Shown here piece by piece: positions 6,601 to 9,439 of a stretch of DNA of 9,439 nucleotides. Within the stretch, counting starts at the first letter, position 1; each line of letters opens with the position of its first letter. The DNA lies in assembly GCA_028290165.1 (NCBI GenBank), contig JAQGKJ010000261.1:1-9439 (forward strand), given 5' to 3'. The notes under the pieces were generated by a model, which saw only the letters and a list, made by a program, of their open reading frames with translations, did not search any database and was not told the DNA's origin. The stretch comes from Bradyrhizobium sp. GTDB lineage: Bacteria; Pseudomonadota; Alphaproteobacteria; Rhizobiales; Xanthobacteraceae. The position numbers and the translations under genes are program-made.

Positions 6601-6748
6601 CGTCATTGCGAGCCAACGGGTAGCGCGAATACGCTCGGGATGACAGGCTCCGCGAAGCAATCCAGAGCGTCGCAAACATCTGGATTGCTTCGTCGCTCCC
6701 GCCTTCGCTCGTTGAGCTACGGCGGACAAGTCGCTCCTCGCAATGACG
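6601..6748. repeat. Palindromic dispersed repeat, family B (148 bp)
   Basis: Two nested perfect inverted repeats. The outer arms are CGTCATTGCGAG (6601-6612) and CTCGCAATGACG (6737-6748). The inner arms are CGAAGCAATCCA (6653-6664) and TGGATTGCTTCG (6681-6692), with a 16-nt loop. The sequence type (TCATTGCGAG ... GAAGCAATCCA ... TGGATTGCTTCG ... CGCAATGACG) is one I associate with dispersed elements of Bradyrhizobium and Rhodopseudomonas genomes. It starts 33 bp upstream of the DUF6065 ATG. The segment at about 6613-6650 is not palindromic and may be degraded. Confidence 0.85.
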
Positions 6749-6752
6749 ATGG

Positions 6753-6782
6753 AAAAAGGCCGGGACAGCTCCCGGCCTTTTT
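6753..6782. terminator. Bidirectional rho-independent terminator
   Basis: A perfect 13-bp stem: AAAAAGGCCGGGA (6753-6765) and TCCCGGCCTTTTT (6770-6782), with a 4-nt loop CAGC. The GC core is flanked by A5 on one side and T5 on the other, so it can terminate transcripts from either strand. In context it most likely ends the minus-strand glycerol-type transporter transcript, about 120 bp after the binding-protein stop. Confidence 0.88.
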
Positions 6783-6791
6783 GTTTGCCTC

Positions 6792-6889
6792 TCGTCATGC
6801 CCTGCGAAAGCGGGGCATCCAGCAATCCGCGACGTCAGCGATTGAGTCGAGAAGCCGCGGCGTACTGGATCGTCCGGTCGGACGATGAC
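6792..6889. repeat. Palindromic dispersed repeat, family C (about 98 bp)
   Basis: A third repeat type with termini GTCAT (6794-6798) and ATGAC (6885-6889). The left hairpin is TGCCCTGC (6798-6805), loop GAAA (6806-6809) and GCGGGGCA (6810-6817), 8 bp with one G-T pair. The right hairpin is ATCGTCC (6869-6875), loop GGTC, and GGACGAT (6880-6886). The inner arms ATCCAG (6817-6822) and CTGGAT (6865-6870) can pair, giving a cruciform-like or three-way structure. It begins 13 bp before the transporter binding-protein stop codon region on the 3' side and so lies in that operon's 3' untranslated region. Confidence 0.78.
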
Positions 6890-6902
6890 AGCGGAATGGA
6901 CC

Positions 6903-8699
6903 TCAGTTCAACGAGGCGCGCTTCGGGGGAGAGGCGGGCCACGACTTGATCAGGGTGTCGTAGTCGACCGTTTCGCCCTTCGGCTTCTCGTTGGCGAGCT
7001 TGCGCTGGGGCGCGATGTTGCCGTCCTTGGCCGACTTGTTGAACCAGTACTCGGCCGTCTCCTTCTTGTTCATCTTCGGACCGCACGCGCCCTGGACGCC
7101 GGATTTCTCCAGACGTTCCATCACCGAGTCCTGCGCGGCAGCGAGTGAATCCATCGCCGCCTGCGGCGTCTTCGAACCGGACGACGCATCGCCGATGTTC
7201 TGCCACCATAACTGCGCCAGTTTTGGATAATCCGGCACGTTGTTGCCGGTCGGGGTCCACTGCACGCGCGCCGGCGAGCGGTAGAACTCGATCAGGCCGC
7301 CGAGTTTCGGCGCGCGCTCGGTGAACGACTTGTCCCAGATATCGGACTCACGGATGAAGGTGAGACCGACATGACTCTTCTTCAGGCTCACCGTCTTGGA
7401 GACGATGAACTGCAGATAGAGCCAGGCCGCCTTGCGGCGGTCGGCCGGGGTCGATTTCAAGAGCGTGGCCGAACCCACGTCCTGGTAACCGAGCTTCATG
7501 CCGTCCTTCCAATACGAGCCGTGCGGCGATGGAGCCATGCGCCACTTCGGCGTACCGTCCGCATTCATCACGGGCAAGCCGGGCTTCACCATGTCGGCGG
7601 TGAAGGCGGTGTACCAGAAGATCTGCTGGGCGATGTTGCCCTGCGACGGTACCGGACCGGATTCGGAGAAGGTCATGCCTTGCGCCTGCGGCGGGGCATA
7701 TTTCTTCATCCAGTCGAGATACTTCACGATCGAGTAGACGGCCGCCGGACCATTGACGTCGCCGCCGCGCTCGACGCTTGAGCCCACGGGACGGCAGCCT
7801 TCCATGCGGATGCCCCATTCGTCGACGGGAAGTCCGTTCGGAAGTCCCTTGTCGCCGTTGCCGGCCATCGACAGCCACGCGTCGGTGAAACGCCAGCCGA
7901 GCGACGGATCCTTCTTGCCGTAGTCCATGTGGCCATAGACCCGGGTGCCGTTGATCTCCTTGACGTCGTTGGTGAAGAAGTCGGCGATGTCCTCATAGGC
8001 CGACCAGTTCACGGGCACGCCGAGGTCGTAGCCGTATTTGGCCTTGAACTTCGTCTTGTACTCGGGATTGGAGAACCAGTCGTAGCGGAACCAATAGAGG
8101 TTCGCGAACTGCTGGTCGGGCAACTGGTAGAGGTGACCGTTCGGCGCCGTCGTGAACGATTTGCCGATGAAGTCGTTGACGTCGAGCTGGGGATCGGTGA
8201 CGTCCTTGCCTTCGCCCGCCATGTAGTCCGTCAAGTCGACGGCCTGGCCGTAGCGGAAATGGGTGCCGATGAAATCGGAGTCATTGATCCAGCCGTCATA
8301 CACATTCTTGCCGGATTGCATCTGGGTCTGGATCTTCTCCACGACGTCACCTTCCTGGATGATGTCGTGCTTGACCTTGATGCCCGTGATTTCCTCGAAG
8401 GCTTTTGCGAGTGTCTTCGATTCATATTCGTGCACCGTCAGGGTTTCCGAGACGGCGTTGATCTCCATGCCCTTGTAGGGTTCAGCGGCGTTGATGAACC
8501 ACTGCATTTCCTTCATCTGGTCGTCCTTGGACAACGTCGAAGGCTGAAACTCGCTGTCGATCCACTTTTTCGCGGCAGCTTCGTCCGCAAACGCAGGTGC
8601 CGTGACCGCGGCCGAAGCCGCCATCAGCGCGACTGCGCTTGTCATCATCAGAACGCGGGTCCTGATCAAGGGCCCCTTGCTTCTCTCAAAGTGTCGCAT
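6903..8699 (-). CDS. glpV: ABC transporter periplasmic substrate-binding protein, glycerol type (GlpV-like)
   Basis: Receptor of a carbohydrate/polyol ABC importer; it binds substrate in the periplasm and delivers it to the MalF/MalG-type permeases. The 598 residues are longer than usual sugar-binding proteins (about 420) but fit the large binding proteins that accompany DUF2160 proteins. The Sec signal peptide runs to about residue 38 (VTAPAFA before DEAAAK). Recognisable solute-binding features include LTVHEYESKTLAKAFEEITG (87-106), GHLYQLPDQQFANLYWFRYD (188-207) and aromatic-rich GSYWKDG (394-400). The mature part has only two cysteines, C302 and C539, which could form a disulphide. ATG 8699 has GGAGGA 6 nt upstream. 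It is last in the operon, 72 bp after the DUF2160 gene, and is followed by a strong terminator. The glycerol assignment rests on matching gene order with rhizobial glpSTPQUV; another polyol is possible. Confidence 0.85.
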   Translation of the reverse strand: MRHFERSKGPLIRTRVLMMTSAVALMAASAAVTAPAFADEAAAKKWIDSEFQPSTLSKDDQMKEMQWFINAAEPYKGMEINAVSETLTVHEYESKTLAKAFEEITGIKVKHDIIQEGDVVEKIQTQMQSGKNVYDGWINDSDFIGTHFRYGQAVDLTDYMAGEGKDVTDPQLDVNDFIGKSFTTAPNGHLYQLPDQQFANLYWFRYDWFSNPEYKTKFKAKYGYDLGVPVNWSAYEDIADFFTNDVKEINGTRVYGHMDYGKKDPSLGWRFTDAWLSMAGNGDKGLPNGLPVDEWGIRMEGCRPVGSSVERGGDVNGPAAVYSIVKYLDWMKKYAPPQAQGMTFSESGPVPSQGNIAQQIFWYTAFTADMVKPGLPVMNADGTPKWRMAPSPHGSYWKDGMKLGYQDVGSATLLKSTPADRRKAAWLYLQFIVSKTVSLKKSHVGLTFIRESDIWDKSFTERAPKLGGLIEFYRSPARVQWTPTGNNVPDYPKLAQLWWQNIGDASSGSKTPQAAMDSLAAAQDSVMERLEKSGVQGACGPKMNKKETAEYWFNKSAKDGNIAPQRKLANEKPKGETVDYDTLIKSWPASPPKRASLN

Positions 8700-8736
8700 G
8701 TTGGTTCCTCCGTTGCAGCGACAGACGTAATCAGGC

Positions 8737-8751
8737 CCGGGTTGGTCCCGG
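8737..8751. other. Small intercistronic hairpin between DUF2160 and binding-protein genes
   Basis: CCGGG (8737-8741), a 5-nt loop, and CCCGG (8747-8751) form a short GC-only stem in the 72-bp gap, about 38-52 nt upstream of the binding-protein ATG. There is no T-run, so it is not a terminator. It could protect the 5' end of a processed binding-protein mRNA, helping the receptor to be made in excess over the permeases, but a 5-bp stem is weak evidence. Confidence 0.35.
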
Positions 8752-8771
8752 ATCTGCTCTTTCTCGCTTGC

Positions 8772-9101
8772 CTAGACGGTGCGGAAAATCGCAACGCTTG
8801 AGGCAAGCGAAATCAGGGTGGCGAGCCACAGGCTCGACAATTCAATTCCTTCCTCTCCGATCGGAAGCGTCGCGATCGTGTCGGTGCCGACGAGACCGAT
8901 CCACAGCAGATGGATGACGGCGGTCATGATCAGCGCCACGAACAACCGGTCGCCGCGCGTGGTTGGAATGCGCAGGATGCCGACGCGTTCGGCTTCCGGA
9001 TAGGCGACCGCAAGCCACGTCATCACCGCGAGCGTCATGGCGAGAAGCACGAAGAAGATCAACGTCGGGAGCGTCCAGGCCATCCATGCGATGTTTTCCA
9101 T
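8772..9101 (-). CDS. glpU: DUF2160 small membrane protein of the glycerol-type ABC importer (GlpU-like)
   Basis: A 109-residue inner-membrane protein with about three transmembrane segments (roughly 8-33, 51-73 and 88-107). The first begins MENIAWMAWTLPTLIFFVLL. The cytoplasmic or periplasmic loops contain PEAERVGILRIPTTRGDR (35-52) and the acidic GEEGIELSS. This matches the DUF2160 family, whose members sit beside glycerol/polyol ABC transporter genes; its role in transport is not established as far as I know. ATG 9101 was chosen because AAAGGA ends 9 nt before it. An ATG three codons upstream (9110) directly abuts that ribosome site and could not use it. A 200-bp gap with a palindromic repeat separates it from the upstream permease, and the binding protein follows after 72 bp. 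Confidence 0.85.
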   Translation of the reverse strand: MENIAWMAWTLPTLIFFVLLAMTLAVMTWLAVAYPEAERVGILRIPTTRGDRLFVALIMTAVIHLLWIGLVGTDTIATLPIGEEGIELSSLWLATLISLASSVAIFRTV

Positions 9102-9139
9102 GGCGCTCATTCCTTTCGCTCGTGCGTCGTAACGGAATG

Positions 9140-9262
9140 AAGCCCCCTCTCCCATGAGGAGAGGGTTGGGGTGAGGGGGTACGGCCTCTCGATAGAGCGT
9201 AACCCCTCACCCGGATTTCTCGCTTCGCGACAAATCCGACCTCTCCCTATGGGAGAGGTGAA
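9140..9262. repeat. Palindromic dispersed repeat, family D, inside the transporter operon
   Basis: A compound of hairpins. Left: CCCTCTCC (9145-9152), loop CATGA, GGAGAGGG (9158-9165). Middle long-range arms: GGGTGAGGGG (9169-9178) and CCCCTCACCC (9203-9212). Then CGGATTT (9212-9218) with AAATCCG (9232-9238), enclosing TCGC-TTC-GCGA. Right: CCTCTCCC (9240-9247), loop TAT, GGGAGAGG (9251-9258). The CCCCTCTCCC...GGGAGAGG type is one I associate with Bradyrhizobium-group intergenic repeats. It fills most of the gap between the permease and DUF2160 genes. Confidence 0.85.
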
Positions 9263-9301
9263 ACTGTGACCGGCGATGCGTTGTGATTCATTCATCGCGA
9301 T

Positions 9302-9439
9302 CTACACCCTGCCGAGAGCGAAACCGCGCGCGATGTAATTGCGGACAAACCAGATCACCAGCGCACCGGGAATGATGGTCAACACGCCGGCAGCCGCCAA
9401 TAATCCCCAGTCCATTCCGGCGGCGGAGACGGTGCGCGT
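9302..9439 (-). CDS. glpQ: ABC transporter permease, MalG-type C-terminus (GlpQ-like; 5' end beyond window)
   Basis: The last 45 codons of an inner-membrane permease of the carbohydrate importer family. The visible part includes a hydrophobic final transmembrane segment (GLLAAAGVLTIIPGALVIWF) and the typical MalG-family ending VRNYIARGFALGRV, then TAG at 9302-9304. Most of the protein, including the EAA loop that contacts the ATPase, lies outside the window. Upstream genes in this operon are expected to be the second permease and two ATPase genes (glpP, glpT, glpS order in rhizobia). The gene name depends on that operon comparison and is less sure than the family. Confidence 0.85.
   Translation of the reverse strand, partial: TRTVSAAGMDWGLLAAAGVLTIIPGALVIWFVRNYIARGFALGRV

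Larger units (their letters stand above)
6568..6902. other. 335-bp non-coding block between DUF6065 start and transporter binding-protein stop
   Basis: This stretch holds no gene. From left to right it contains the promoter and ribosome site of the DUF6065 gene (GAGGAG at about 6575-6580), a 148-bp compound palindrome (6601-6748), a strong bidirectional terminator (6753-6782) and a third repeat type (6792-6889). The transporter operon therefore ends here, and the DUF6065 promoter must lie either in the short stretch before 6601 or within the repeat itself. Confidence 0.75.

Noticed and set aside
6568..6825. In-frame extension of the DUF6065 gene to an ATG at 6825
   Set aside because: It would translate through the family B repeat, a strong terminator and part of the family C repeat, whereas ATG 6567 has GAGGAG at ideal spacing.
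7929..8801. A 290-codon plus-strand open frame opposite the transporter binding-protein gene
   Set aside because: It mirrors the binding-protein coding strand; its translation is repetitive in V, L, D and G with no family resemblance, as expected from an antisense frame in GC-rich DNA.

Overview
The window looks like chromosomal DNA from a high-GC alphaproteobacterium of the Nitrobacteraceae/Bradyrhizobiaceae (Bradyrhizobium, Rhodopseudomonas, Afipia and relatives). The protein families, the GC-rich third codon positions and several kinds of dispersed palindromic intergenic repeat typical of that group all point this way. Genus and species are inferred, not shown.

Layout: (1) On the minus strand, leaving at the left edge, are the FAD-binding medium subunit (448-1320) and the 2Fe-2S small subunit (1-442, cut by the edge) of an aerobic CO-dehydrogenase/xanthine-dehydrogenase-type molybdenum hydroxylase. 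The catalytic large subunit should lie just outside. (2) A 262-bp divergent intergenic region separates them from a plus-strand pair: a MltB-type lytic murein transglycosylase (1583-2908) and a DUF1993 protein (2961-3464). (3) A 348-bp gap holds a palindromic repeat and a decayed C-terminal piece of a short-chain dehydrogenase. It is followed by an Old Yellow Enzyme-family alkene reductase (3813-4916). (4) A second, longer and inverted copy of the same repeat precedes a TPR protein (5053-5865). The 3' end of the TPR gene overlaps the convergent gene for a DUF6065 protein (5854-6567, minus) by 12 bp. (5) A 335-bp non-coding block carries a 148-bp palindromic repeat, a perfect 13-bp-stem bidirectional terminator and a third type of repeat. 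(6) On the minus strand, the end of a glycerol-type ABC importer operon runs from the right edge: permease C-terminus (9302-9439), a fourth repeat type, a DUF2160 small membrane protein (8772-9101) and the large periplasmic binding protein (6903-8699). The order permease - DUF2160 - binding protein matches the glpQ-glpU-glpV end of the rhizobial glpSTPQUV glycerol transporter.

The genes are mostly housekeeping or metabolic: carbon-compound oxidation, cell-wall remodelling, ene reduction and polyol uptake. I do not see phage, transposase, CRISPR, toxin-antitoxin or other defence genes, nor a convincing new multi-gene system. The least ordinary content is non-coding: four families of palindromic repeats (one inside the transporter operon), an SDR gene relic, a possible 17-codon leader ORF upstream of the molybdenum hydroxylase genes, and antiparallel stop-codon overlap between the TPR and DUF6065 genes.
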